64,000 bases of DNA from positions 30,250-94,249 of the forward strand of contig NRSV01000060.1 of the NCBI GenBank assembly GCA_002286855.1. Reading direction: 5' to 3'. The translations under genes and the position numbers were made by a program. The notes beneath the pieces were generated by a model. It had not been told where the DNA came from. It saw only the letters and a list, made by a program, of their open reading frames with translations, and ran no database searches. Shown here piece after piece: positions 19,528-31,615 of the stretch. Source of the stretch: Bipolaris cookei. Taxonomy: Eukaryota > Ascomycota > Dothideomycetes > Pleosporales > Pleosporaceae. How positions within the stretch are numbered: position 1 is the first letter of the stretch; each line of letters begins with the position of its first letter.

Positions 19528-22500
19528 ATGGAGCCGTCTCTCTCCCGCACACCAAGTTCAGAGAGCACTCAATCATGGCAACAGCTCGCCACGGCGAGCG
19601 GCGCGTCAGCAACGGGCAGCAGAAAGGCGCGGTCGAGTGAGCCAGAGACAGGCGCCGCCACCGTTGGGAGGGCAAGCGTGTCAGTGCCGCCGCTGAGCGC
19701 AAAGACGATTCGACAGAGCCTGCCCGGCCGGCGAGCATCCAAAGCATCGGATAGCAGCTTCTTCGAGTACCTGGGAAATGCCTGGTCTGGTTCCGCCATC
19801 GACGAGACCGATGGCTCGTCGACGCTAGAGAACTCGCGCGCAAGTCTTGCAAGCGCCCCCGTCAATCCCCAGCTGCTGCCGGACTCGTTCCAACATGGCA
19901 CACACGCCGCCGCCGCCGCTGCTGCGCCTGCAGAATCTAAACGGCTATCCATCTCGTCTTTTGTGTCGGCCCTGTCGCATCGCGGATACAGCTGGAGTGG
20001 TAGAAGCTCGGTAGCCGGCTCAGAACCCGAAGGTGCGTACGTCATGCGCCTTGACCGACCTGGCCGGCAGCTTTTTTTCCCACATGCCATGTCCCGTCTT
20101 GTCCTGTTTGGCCCACTACTGACTTCCTCCCCATAGCCAGAATGGACAACCCCCATGGAACCACGACCGCCACCACCTCCCTCTCTGTCACCACCTCGAG
20201 CCAGAATGGCAGTCTCGGCACAAAGCCCTCGCCCACGCAATTGCTCTTCCACCAGGAACAGACTGCCCCCAGCAATCACGCCCAGGGCTCCTCTTCCCCC
20301 ACCGCCAACAACAACAACAACAATGCTGTCCCACCACATCCTGTCTCTCCCCAGCTCAACCAGCCGCCCCTCTCGTCGCAGCCTCGCCGCTCGCGAAGCC
20401 GTACCGCCCAGAGACGCATTAGTGGAAGCACCGCTCCAAGCAGCAGCCCAGCCAGCAGAGATATGCGCGAGAAGAAGCCGACAAAGGGTATAATTGGTGT
20501 CTGCGCCCTCGAGTCAAAGGCTCGCAGCAAGCCCGCACGCAACATTTTTGGAAAGCTCGTCGACGAGTTCGAGGTCAAGATTTTTGGCGACAAGATCATC
20601 CTCGATGAGGCCGTGGAGAACTGGCCCATCTGCGACTTCCTCATTTCCTTCTTCTCAGACGGCTTCCCCCTCGACAAGGCCATTGCCTACACCCGGCTAC
20701 GGAAGCCCTTTTGCGTCAATGACCTACCCATGCAGCAGGTCTTGTGGGACCGTCGTCTGTGTCTTGGCATCCTCGATAAGCTCAATGTGCCCACACCGAA
20801 GCGCATTGACGTGAGTCGGGACGGTGGACCAAAACTGCCCTCTACTGAATTTGCAAAGACTTTGTACGAGCGAACTGGGTTAAAGCTTGAGGGGCCCGAG
20901 GACGGCACCGGTGGTGGTCTACCCGCGCCCAAGAAAGTCGAGCTGATTGACGACGGCAACACAATTTTTGTAGATGGTGCCACGCTGACCAAACCTTTTG
21001 TTGAGAAGCCCGTGAGCGGTGAAGACCACAATATTCATATCTACTTTCACAAGAAAGATGGTGGTGGTGGCAGAAGGTTGTTCAGGAAGATCAACAACAA
21101 GAGTTCAGAAAAGGACGACACTCTTGAAGTACCAAGGGCCATTACCGAACCAGGAAGCAGCTACATCTTCGAACAGTTTCTGCGGGTCGAAAACTCAGAG
21201 GATGTCAAAGCATACACTGTCGGACCCAATTTCTGCCATGCCGAGACGAGGAAATCACCCGTTGTCGACGGTCTCGTCAAGCGAAATCCAAGCGGCAAGG
21301 AAGTGCGCTATGTAACGAAGCTGAGCGATGCAGAGGCCGCTATTGCATCAAAGATATCAGAAGGCTTTGGCCAGCGCGTGTGTGGCTTCGACTTGCTTCG
21401 CACTGGGGAACAGAGCTACGTCATCGATGTCAATGGCTGGAGTTTTGTCAAAGACAACGGCGATTACTACGATAGAGCAGCTAATATTCTCAAAGACATG
21501 TTCCTCAAGGAAATTGCACGCAAGCAACACAAAAATGCCGCCCAACACGCTGCTGCTGATGCGCAATCTGGCTCAGAAGGGACTTCTGGTTCTGGCACTG
21601 GAACAAAGAATGGATCAGGCCATCGCAAGACTCTAGGGAAGCTTTTCAAGAGTCCCAGCATGTCCAAGGTGCACCCTGGCCCGATCCATGCTCACCTCCC
21701 ACACATGAGACAATCCAGCACTATGCCCTCTTCGCCTGAGACATCGTTGAGTACAACACCTGTTGCAACTTCGCCCGGTTTTGAAAGGCCCAATTCTTCA
21801 GTACTGCTCAGCCCGACAACGGCCACTTCTACAACACTCCCCCAAGGCATAGTGTCTGACCCTGACGTGACGCTTCCGTCTGCGTTTGAAGACGACGATG
21901 AAGAAGTAGATCTTGAACCGGAAAGATCAATGTCGACCGATCATGTTGACGTGCCTCCTCCTGCGACTGCAGCACAGTGGAAACTAAAGGGCGTTGTCTC
22001 AGTTATTCGCCATGCTGATCGTACGCCTAAGCAGAAATTCAAGTACACTTTCCATAGCAAGCCCTTTGTCGACTTGCTCAAGGGGCATCAAGAGGAAGTG
22101 CTCTTAATCGGTGAAGCGGCCTTGCAAAGCGTCAGCGATGCAGTAAAGGTGGCCATGGAAGAGGGCATAGAAGATCCAAAGAAGCTGCGTGAACTGCAGT
22201 TATACCTGACCAAGAAGGGAGCATGGCCTGGAACCAAAGTACAGATCAAGCCAATGTTCCGAAAGAGAAGGAAGGAAGAGTTGCAGCCGGGAGAAACCCT
22301 GCCTGAAGAGACACCCGAAGCGCAAAAGCCGGATCCGATAGAAACTGAAGGCCAAGATGCAACGGGAAAAGTGGACACGGATGGCGAGTCGGAGCTACTC
22401 AAGAATCGCAGTGACTCCATGTCTGGCGTCACCTTGTCTCGTATAACCGCCCAAGATAACAACATGGTCCTCGATAAGCTACAGCTAATCATCAAGTGGG

Positions 22501-24400
22501 GAGGCGAGCCAACCCATTCCGCTCGACACCAGACCCAGGACATGGGTGCAAACTTCCGCAACGATCTTTTGTTGATGAACAGGGACGTACTGGACGATGT
22601 CCACATATTCAGCAGCTCAGAGCGACGAGTCACCACCAGCGCACAAATTTTTGGTGCATCTTTCCTAGACAGGGATCAGTATCTGGCCGAACACATTCAA
22701 GTTCGCAAAGATCTTCTCGATGATTCCAACGCGGCCAAAGATGTCATGGACAAAGTCAAGAAGAAGCTTAAGACTCTATTGCGCGCTGGCGACAAAGCTC
22801 CACCACAGTTTGCTTGGCCCAAGGACGTGCCTGAGCCATATCTTGTCGTCAGGCAGGTAGTAGATCTTATCAAGTTCCACCAGCGCGTCATGAACCACAA
22901 CTTTAAGAAGATCGAGACGGAAGCCATCTCATCGCTAGCTGCACTAGCGTCGCCAACGTCCGGATCGCAACCAGAGCAGTCCCAGTACACCAACGTCAGC
23001 CACATTCAGTCCCGTTGGTGCTGTAACGAAGGCCCTGAACTGTTCAAGGAGCGTTGGGAGAAGCTCTTCAAGGAGTTTGGCGACGCCGACAAGGTCGATC
23101 CTAGCAAGATATCTGAACTCTACGACACAATGAAGTTTGATGCTCTTCATAATCGCAATTTTCTCGAGTGGGTGTTTACGCCAGATGCCACTTTCGTGGA
23201 CGAAGAATCGATCGCCGATGGCTCGAAGCAAACTACACCAGACAATTCATCTGCTAAATCGATACCTGTGGGCCCAACTCCATCGGAAGCCCAGTTGAAA
23301 GCGGAAGCGAAAGAGCAGAACGCTGAGAAACCTCAAGAGAAAGAGAGGGGTAGCTTGTCTCATCGTATGGGCTTTAGGCGCAGATCTGAAGTCTCCATCA
23401 AAGCACCTGCGGCACCATCTTACGTGCACGAATCGTACTTTAAGTTGTACTCTGGCGTTGGGACCACTTCCTCAAAGCCCCAGACAGACGCGCGTCTCGT
23501 CAAGCTGCGCGAGATGTACCATCTCTGCAAGGTTCTGTTCGATTATATTGGTCCTCAGGAGTATGGTATCGAGAGCGAAGAGAAGCTGGAGATAGGATTA
23601 CTTACCTCACTTCCCCTGCTCAAGGAGATTGTCGGAGATCTCGAAGAACTCCAAGCATCCGACACTCCGAAAAGTTTCTTCTACTTCACCAAGGAGTCGC
23701 ACATTTACACCCTGCTCAACTGCATCCTGGAAGGTGGTATCAAAACAAAGATCGAACGCAACGCTATTCCCGAGCTCGATTACCTGTCACAGATCAACTT
23801 TGAACTCTATGAGTCTGAGAATGCTAGCATCGGTGACCAACCGCATACTTTCAACTACAGCATTCGTATCACGCTGTCGCCGGGTTGTCACGCTTTTGCT
23901 CCGCTTGACGTGTAAGTTTGATCCATACACCGTATTACGCCATCACTAACATCAACAGGCAACTCGACTCGAGACACATGATTGGCTTCGCTCCCCGCCG
24001 CAGTCTGACTCTGCACCAGGACTGGAAAGAAGTTCTCGAAACGCTCCGCGCAAAGTTCCACACGTAAGTCTTCTTTCTTGTCTCATGCGCAATACTCCTT
24101 ACTAACATCGAGCCCAGCGTTAAACTCCCCAAATCCTTCGTCGCTATTGATCTCAGCGAAAAGGTGCCCGAGGCTTTTGAACGACACACTAACCCCAAGG
24201 GTAAGGAGCACAACATGACGGAGAGCGAGGAGCGCGGTCGAACAGAAGAGAGGGGCGAAGGCGCATCGCTATTATCTATTACGAATGAAAAGGGAAATGT
24301 TTTTTCGCCCACTGGTGGGGTGGTTAGTCCAGAGCATTCGCAACTCAAGGATGTTAGTCCGACGAATTTGCCCCCGCCTATGATGGATGAGAAGGAGTAA
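19528..24400 (+). CDS. VIP1: Diphosphoinositol pentakisphosphate kinase Vip1/Asp1 (PPIP5K)
   Basis: Four exons: 19528-20032, 20137-23911, 23959-24063 and 24118-24400, about 1,555 residues. The enzyme phosphorylates InsP6/InsP7 at the 1-position to make inositol pyrophosphates, and its second domain removes that phosphate. The N-terminal kinase half starts near residue 284 (KGIIGVCALESKARSKPARN) and contains the ATP-grasp features EVKIFGDKIILDE, FVEKPVSGEDHNI and YVIDVNGWSFVKDN (about residue 597). The histidine-acid-phosphatase-like half starts near residue 786 with GVVSVIRHADRTPKQKFKY, where RHADRT is the signature. The first 168 residues, encoded by exon 1, form a Ser/Ala-rich low-complexity extension; Asp1/Vip1 proteins commonly have variable N-termini. 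Exon 2 has its own ATG at 20142, so a shorter isoform is possible. The Ser-rich linker (residues 620-770) is likely disordered. Confidence 0.94.
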
Positions 24401-25514
24401 TGGAGGAGGGAGTATATGAGTAGAGCTTCGTCTTTCTTTTGCGGAGCTGTTGGATAGGAGTGTGGGGATGCTAGTAACGTTTTCTTTTTCCACGTATTTT
24501 ACATGAATGAAATTAGAGAGGTGTTTTTTTTTATGATAATGGGCGGGAGGCGTTTTAGAAGGAGGTCAGGCGGTGTAGTACGGGGTTAGATAGAAGGATG
24601 AAGTCGGGTACATTGTTTTCTACTGCGTATCAAATAAATAACTCAACATTGTGAAATGCGTTGCTATCAAGTCTCCTACTCAAGATTGACATATACAAGT
24701 ATGGAAAATTGATAGCATCAGCCATTCTCATACCCTTTATGATTCGTGATCCACTACTCCGAACAGCTGACATGACTCCATACCTTAGTACTTCCCATTA
24801 CTAATTTCGTCCTGCACTCATCACGACATGCATACAAATAATTGACCATGCATGCCGGCATTACGCTAGTGCTGTTGCTCGGGTAAAATTCGGGATATCC
24901 TTGCCCCGCCTTGTACCTTACCTCGTTGACATCAGATCGGGATCTGCTATGCTCTCGGTGATTCGGTGAAACCCGGGGAAGAGTCGTTGAAATTGTAGAG
25001 AAGCATCTGAAACACATGCCTGGCAAAGCCTTATCTTATGCCAAAATGCTTACCAAATAGCCATATGAACTCGATTTCTTTTTTCAGAAGTCCAATTATA
25101 ATATATGGGGAGGAGGAGGTTGTTACTGCAAGCTATCCCGATCCGCACTGTGCTTTCCCCCCATTCTCCGCTTTTGCCCCGACAAAACAGCATCCGTCCC
25201 CTAACCTATTTGCCCGCCTTTATTTTTTTTCTTGTCTCCACCGGACAACCTGCCTGCCGGGGTAACAATGCGGAGAAAGAGAGAAAGAAGGATTTTGAGC
25301 CCGCCCAATGGCTATGGGAGGAATGGGCACTCATCACGAGGCCCGGTACTACGTCGTGTTTTTCCCCAGGTATGACATCAGTAATAGGGCCGGAAGAGGA
25401 GAAGAACCGCAGGTCAACAGTTTTCTGGTATGGGTATTTAAGGTGGGTGATGGAATACTATAGGCATGACTTCTTGACCAGCGCTCGAGACGGTTTTTTT
25501 GATAGTCTGCAAAT
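24401..25514. other. Intergenic; promoter of the GH3 gene
   Basis: No gene is seen. A TATA-like TATTTAA lies at about 25435, roughly 75 bp before the GH3 ATG. The 25.1-25.4 kb part is rich in C/G runs of the kind bound by the carbon-repressor CreA (SYGGRG), which would suit a glucosidase gene, but such short sites occur often by chance. Confidence 0.4.
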
Positions 25515-28047
25515 ATGAGGTTCGCTGACGCTTTGGCTTTGGCCATTGCTTTATTTCCTGGTCTCTCGGTTGCCCAAGGGTATACCAATGAATCTGAAGT
25601 CCCATTATATGGGTTGTCGCCACCTGTATATCCTAGTCGTGAGTATATTTGCGTTTTTCTGCGTCGAAAGAAATGCTGACAGTGTGCAGCCCAAGGCAAT
25701 GGTTCGACATCCGAAGCTTGGGCCGAAGCATACGCTCGTGCAAGGGCCGTTGTAGCGCAATTAACGCAGGAAGAACAGTCAAACTTGACTCACGGCGTCA
25801 CGGGACAATGTGTAGGACAGACGGGCGCAGTGCCTCGTCTTGGCATTCCTGAGCTCTGCTTCGCTGATGCTCCGGCTGGTATTCGCGGTCAGGAGTTTGT
25901 ATCGGCGTTCCCTGCCGGCATTCATCTTGGAGCGACGTTCGACAAAGGGCTTATGCTGCGATATGGCCAAGCCTTAGGTCGAGAATTCAAAGGAAAGGGT
26001 ATTCACATTGCGCTGGGCCCTTTTATTGGGCCTATGGGACGTGTTGTAAGAGGTGGAAGGAATTGGGAGGGTTTGGGTGCTGATCCGTATCTTAATGGTG
26101 TTGGAGGCGGTCTGCTCACCAGAGGCATCCAGGAAGCAGGTGTCATGGCAACTCCAAAGGTAGGAAGATTTCCAAATATGTTTTGAAAATATTGAAAAAT
26201 GAAAGACTGATTTTCTTGGTTAGCATTGGATTGCTCAAGAACAGGAGTACAGACGTAGACCCGGAAGCGAAGGCGAGGCCGTTTCGTCAAACATTGATGA
26301 CCGCACGGTGCACGAATTGTATGCTTGGCCCTTCATGGATGCTCTCCGTGAGGGTGCTGTTTCCGTAATGTGCTCTTACCAGAGGATCAACAACTCGTAA
26401 GTAGATTTCATGTTGTATGCTGTAAGGGAAAAGCCGCTGACTCGACATGTCCGCATTCAGATATGGCTGCCAAAACTCAGCCCTGCTGAACGGGATATTG
26501 AAAACTGAATTAGGATTCGAGGGATTTGTGGTATGTTTGATCCTAGGACACCTTCTGAAAAGGTACTCACATGAATTCAGGTCTCCGATTGGGATGCGCA
26601 ACATGCGGGTGTGGCATCGGCAAATGCTGGCCTTGACGTAGTCATGCCCGTAGCCAAGTTCTGGGGCAAGAACCTCACTGACGCCGTGAACAATGGATCA
26701 GTCACCGCTGAAAGGTTCAACGACATGAACACTCGACTACTGGCAGCTTATTACTATCTCCACCAGGATGAAGCCGATTTCGACACCCAAGTATATCCGT
26801 ACAATGTGAAGCACGAGATTGTAGACGTAACGGAGGACCATGGATCTTTGATCAGAAAAATTGGAGCCGCAGGTACCGTCCTTGTGAAGAACGTAAATAA
26901 CACCCTTCCCCTGATTAACCCCCGCTTCTTGAATATCTATGGCTATGACGCAGAGGTAAAGGCCTCGCCCTGGAATAACCCCTCGCGTTTCGGCGGCGGC
27001 TACGAAGAAAACTTTGGCTGGAACACGTTGAACGGCACGTTGATAACAGCAGGCGGCTCGGGTTCTAGTACACCTCAATACGTAATCAGCCCATTCAAAG
27101 CACTACAAGACCGGTTGATTGCGAATCGCGGAACACTTCGCTGGGACTTTTGGGGCGTGAACCCGACTGTTTACGCAAACGCCGAAGCATGCCTTGTGTT
27201 CATCAACGCATATGCATCCGAAAGCTTTGACCGAACATCTCTCACCGACGATTTCAGTGACCAGCTCGTTAACAACGTGGCTACAAACTGCTCCAACACC
27301 ATTGTCATTATTCACTCGGCCGGCATCCGTACCGTTGACGCATGGTACGACCATCCCAACGTCACTGCTATCCTATATGCTGGTGTCCCGGGTCAAGAAA
27401 GCGGAAACGCAATCGCCGATGTACTCCTCGGTGACGTGAACCCCAGTGGCCGGTTGCCATACACTGTCGCTCGCTCCGAATCTGACTACGGAGCCTTGCT
27501 AAACTCGACTTTTGATCCTTCCATCCCAGCCTTTTTGCAGTCAGACTTTACGGAAGGTTTGTATATCGACTACCGCGACTTCAACAAGCGCAACGTCACA
27601 CCACTGTACGAATTTGGCTTTGGGCTGTCCTACACTACCTTCTCTTACGACGGTTTGTCGATTGAGTCGGTAGCACCAGACACTTCGCTCTCGCGCTTCC
27701 CGTCTCCTTCGGTGCCGATCGCGCAGGGCGGCCACCCACAGCTATGGGATGTACTGTACCGTGTCAGCTTCAATGTCACAAACACGGGTAAAGTAGCCGG
27801 TCACGAGGTACCGCAATTGTATCTTGGTGTTCCGAATGCGCCACAGAAGCAACTGAGGGGTTTCGAGCGCGTGGGCTTGTTGAAGCCAGGCGAGAGCGCT
27901 ATTGTAAATTTCGAACTTCAGAGACGTGATTTGAGTATTTGGAATGTAGAGGCGCAGGCGTGGGAGCTGCAGAAGGGACGGTATGGAGTGTGGGTTGGCG
28001 CGAGTAGTCGTGACGTAAGACAGGAGGGAGAGATTGTTGTACAGTAA
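25515..28047 (+). CDS. Secreted beta-glucosidase, glycoside hydrolase family 3
   Basis: Five exons: 25515-25638, 25690-26159, 26224-26396, 26461-26530 and 26581-28047, giving about 767 residues, typical of fungal GH3 beta-glucosidases. The enzyme cleaves terminal beta-glucosides such as cellobiose outside the cell. The N-terminus MRFADALALAIALFPGLSVA is a signal peptide. The GH3 N-domain shows GVPRLGIPELCFADAP-type and GRNWEGLGADPYL motifs, KHWIAQEQE and the nucleophile motif VSDW with Asp at about residue 282, right after the last intron. The C-domain has AGTVLVKNVNNTLPL, FGGGYEE and GVPGQESGNAIADVLLGDVN; a fibronectin-III-like domain closes the protein (GHEVPQLYLGVPNAPQKQLR then FERV). There are numerous NxS/T sites. 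No stop or frameshift is seen. Lignocellulose or plant-wall use is inferred from the family. Confidence 0.93.
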
Positions 28048-28547
28048 GCATAACTTGCAATGGAAAGAGGCAAGTACAGCTAGAACGATTGTAAAGTCAC
28101 TCAAAGAGGCTAGAACCTTTTTTTACAACATGACTCCATGTGCTTCAAGTGGTAATATGGCACTGTCTGTATTGCATGATCAATACTAGAGGGCACTTGC
28201 ATAGCTTTCTACATATCATAACAATACTGTTTGAATCAACCCACTGTTTGAACAGCCACGACTACCACTCTATGTTTCTCAATCAAGCGGATATCAATAA
28301 TCACGATGTGTTCCACTGTCAAGGATGTCGAATTAAGATGTTCAAGATCCAAGATCTTAAGCGAGGCACGAGACTGTTTCCAAGCATCTTAGTTCCACGC
28401 GTATAGTATGGAAAGCATCACTTAGGCTTCATTTACGAATACGAATAATTATACAGTTCCTCCTCGTATTCTAAAGGTGCAGGAGAAGCCATTTGTTACA
28501 TTGTCTACATATTCTTTATAGTGTAGTATCCTACAGAGAAAGCATCA
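28048..28547. other. Intergenic, 3' flank of the GH3 gene
   Basis: No gene is seen. It is AT-rich and ends at the target site of the LINE insertion. Confidence 0.5.
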
Positions 28548-28562
28548 TAACCAGAACTATTA

Positions 28563-29879
28563 AATAAATAAATCAATTTAGAGTGCTCTATGGTTCACTT
28601 ACGGGTCTATGAACACTACTCTTTCTTTCTAGAAAAGTAGAGCAAATATAGCAGGTTTCCCTGCCTAAAAACCTCAACTATTGCTTATTGCTGTTCTCTT
28701 CCCTTTTTCTCTCTCTCCGTACCGTCGTTGACTGTGTTGCCCCTCTTCGGGGTAGCAGAGTGTAGTTAGTTGGCTCAATTAGGAGCTTGGCATGTGAAAC
28801 GGCTTCCATGCTGTCATGTCGGTGTTAGCAACCTCGATCGCGACTCTAAGGTGCTCGAGCAGGCCTGTGTCTAGGAGCCATTGGTCAGCTATCCCCGCCT
28901 TATCCTTATCTTTAAGCAGTTTCAGGATCTAGGTTATGCCTACGCGGGCTATAAGATTAGCTCTAGCCACCTTTGTGTCCGGACAACATGTTAGGACATG
29001 GGTGAGACTCTGTCTGCTATGGCCACACGTGCAGTTAGGGTCTATTTTGGGTACTCCTACCTTGGCTAACCACGCTCGGAGCCCTAGAACACCCGTCCGC
29101 AGAAGCATTATAGCCGTGGCAAGGTGCTTAGGCTTGTCGTCATACAGGTGTAGTGGCTGGTAGTCCCAATGGTCTATCCAGGTAGGTGCTGTGCGATGTG
29201 GCTTGTCTTTTGCTATCTTCCACTGGCGTTCCCATTTGTCTGTGTAGAGCTGGCCTGTTTCCTTTACCTCGCTGCGGGCCTGTACTTGGCGGACTCTGGT
29301 AGGAATTTGTGGGTGACTTTGTCGCCTCTCTTTGACCATTCTCTAGGTAGTCGTGCGGTAAGTTTTCATGGGCTGTTCTGGCCTCACAAGTGGGCGAGGG
29401 GGACACCCTCTCTGCCTTCTCCTCTCTTATCTTGCCGTGATTGAGTTCCATATTTCGTCCATTTTCTTGCCGATCCCCTGGATGACTTGGTGGCTAGTAG
29501 TTCTTATCGCCCTCTGTCGGGCCAGCGTATTGATGTATATGTCGATTGGTGGAGTGCCACTCTCTCTTTCTATCACTGCTGTTGGTTTCCGTTTGTACGC
29601 ACCTGTAATCTTTAGGAGGCACTTATTTTGCACCTTTGCAAGCGTAGTTAGCGCCGTATTTGGTTGCCCTTGCCCTTTGTTCTCCATGGCCCAGATCTGG
29701 GATCCGTAGGTCATTGCTGGTCTAGCAATAGCCCTGTATATCAGCCGTGACCTCCTTACTGATGGTGCCCACGTGGATGCGGTGACTCGCGCAAGTGATT
29801 GGAATGCTGCAATGCCCTTGTCCACCGCTCTAGTGATGTGATCGTGCCAGTTTAGGCCTGGGTCAAGCCATACCTCTAG
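28563..29879 (-). mobile_element. 5'-truncated LINE (Tad1-like) with 15-bp target duplication
   Basis: The 15-mer TAACCAGAACTATTA occurs at 28548-28562 and again at 29880-29894, bracketing 1,317 bp. Read on the minus strand, the insert ends in a short ATTT-type simple repeat (GATTTATTTATTT) against the left duplication, as expected for a LINE tail. It contains only the 3' end of an ORF2-like coding region. The missing 5' end and the long duplication are the usual result of incomplete target-primed reverse transcription. Confidence 0.88.
28929..29825 (-). pseudogene. C-terminal fragment of LINE reverse-transcriptase polyprotein
   Basis: The piece from about 29825 (DKGIAAFQSLARVTASTWAP, then RLIYRAIARPAMTYGSQIWA) is the post-polymerase 'thumb' region typical of Tad1/I-type LINE proteins. 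After a stop at 29427 and a frame change, the last part (IDHWDYQPLHLYDDKPKHLA ending at 28929) contains the CCHC-like motif CTCGHSRQSLTHVLTCC found near the end of these ORF2 proteins. The reverse transcriptase core is absent, so the copy is dead on arrival. Confidence 0.8.
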
Positions 29880-29894
29880 TAACCAGAACTATTA

Positions 29895-31093
29895 GGTCTT
29901 GCGATTTCTGAGCCATCTAGGTCTAGGCAAAAAGGAGAAGTAACCCTTCAGGTTAGACTCATAAGCCTTTTTCGCTTCAACAAGGAAAGAATGTCTCAGC
30001 AGCCTTAGCTAAAAGATGCCAGAGTTACTGGGCCACCCGGGCTTGCGTGTACGCACTTGGTCTTGAGATGAGATTGACATAAGCTACGGCTGTAATGCAT
30101 ATTTAGTTCTCCGTTTTCCGCCTTTATTTTGTTGCCCTTTTGGGTTTAGATCTTTGACAAGGAGTGTTGGCTAGTCTCACAGCTAGGCATATCTAGATTG
30201 AGATAGAAAACGGACAAGACTGTTCAGCTAGAGCTCCGTTTCAAGACTATATTGTAATTATGTGATAGTTATGCAACAGACTCTATTTTACTAGAGAAGG
30301 GAAAGCAGTACGCTGAAACTACACTATACAGGGCTTCTTCTACTAGCGTTTTACTAAAAAACCGGAGCGCAGTCTGGTAGCGGTTAGGGGTAGTACGTTT
30401 TACTGAACATAGCGCTGTTTCTAGCTCTGTTTTCTAGGAGAAGTTGGGACTGGGTTTAGCAGATGAAAAACGCAGCTGAACCGAACAGGCCTATGGTTGC
30501 TTAACCTATATATTGTTCTAGGCACTCATTTAGGCGGCCCGAAGAGGCATCACACCGGGCTAAACAATGCTAATAGGGGTCTACTCATACACAGAGACTA
30601 GTATAACAAATTCTTATTCTGTATAGGGGGTACTCTCAAAAGAATTTGCAAGCGCTACGTCTATCGACCTAATATATTCTTAGCTATGTAAGAGGCTAGG
30701 CTCAAGGAGCTATGCCAACGCCTAAGGAGCTGTACTAGGTAATGCCAGGTAACGAGATTGTATTCGATAGCTACGTAGGCCAGAACTTAGCTCGCTATCG
30801 AATACAATCTTGTTTCCCTGGCCTGTCCAATTGTGCTCCTAAGCTTAAGACTACTTCTTAGAGTTGCGCCTCTTATAACTGTTACTCTCTGTATACATCC
30901 GCACTCGTCTCACTTCTTACAGCTACTTAATTTGAGCTATTTTACCCCTTTAAAGCAGGCGTATAGATGCTAAGCCAAAGCGCTTATGAGCAGCTACATC
31001 AGCTACATCACAAAGAAATAGTTCTTGTTAGAATTAGGCCTCTTTCCATAGTATGGCTATGTAATGGATGGTTCTTTTGGGGCTAAAAGTGGT
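29895..31093. other. Decayed non-coding repeat DNA
   Basis: There are no usable frames and many TA dinucleotides, as in RIP-mutated or old repeat sequence. One strong hairpin lies at 30745-30821. Confidence 0.5.
30745..30821. repeat. Inverted repeat with 27-28-base arms
   Basis: Arms 30745-30771 and 30794-30821 share the perfect core AGATTGTATTCGATAGC and its complement, with CCAGG...CCTGG outer ends and a 22-base loop. It looks like the tip of a foldback element or a small MITE. Confidence 0.75.
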
Positions 31094-31528
31094 TGTTGAG
31101 TGTGTAGATTGTGTTGCACGCGTAGGTGCAGTGAGAAAAATGGATGTTGTTGTTTGTCGCACACGTACGTGGGGTGAATTGATGTGTGTATTGTGTGTGC
31201 TCTCTATTATCGACCCGCCTTATCGTTATTTATACGTAGTGGTTGTGGGCGTCAAGATCAGGTTCGCTAAGGATCCTTTTGTTTTCCCTGATAGACTCCC
31301 GGTGTTTACGTACTGGTGTAGTAATAGAGTTCCCTGAACGTTCTTCGGTTGAGGTTCAACGAATCCAGGTACTTACACCTGACACCTCGGCTCAACTGAA
31401 GTCATTGCTTCTGCGGCCTTACATAGGCTGCGACAGATTGCTAACAACGTATAGCTCGGCTGATATAGGGCGGCGCCAAGTCATGTGACCTAGCGTCCTC
31501 ATGACATGTGATCGGAGTATTTTCAACA
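31094..31528 (-). mobile_element. Solo LTR (435 bp), related to the LTR at 2344-2771
   Basis: Read on the minus strand it begins TGTTGAAAATACTCCG and ends ACACTCAACA, so the ends form TGTTGA/TCAACA. The segment nearest its 3' end matches the diverged LTR at 2344-2771, in opposite orientation. A TATA-like TATAAATAACG lies in the middle, as expected for an LTR promoter. No adjacent gag-pol is present. The 5-base flanks (GTGGT and GTTCT) do not match, so a clean target duplication is not supported. Confidence 0.75.
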
Positions 31529-31615
31529 GTTCTTGCCTTACTTTAAGCGCGCCTTTAAGCCTTGATGACTTCTAGTAATATCCAAGATGGGTTTCAAGGC
31601 ACTAAATTAGTCCTA

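Noticed and set aside
29895..31093. Search for further LINE or LTR coding remnants
   Set aside because: No motif of reverse transcriptase, RNase H or integrase could be recognised in any frame.
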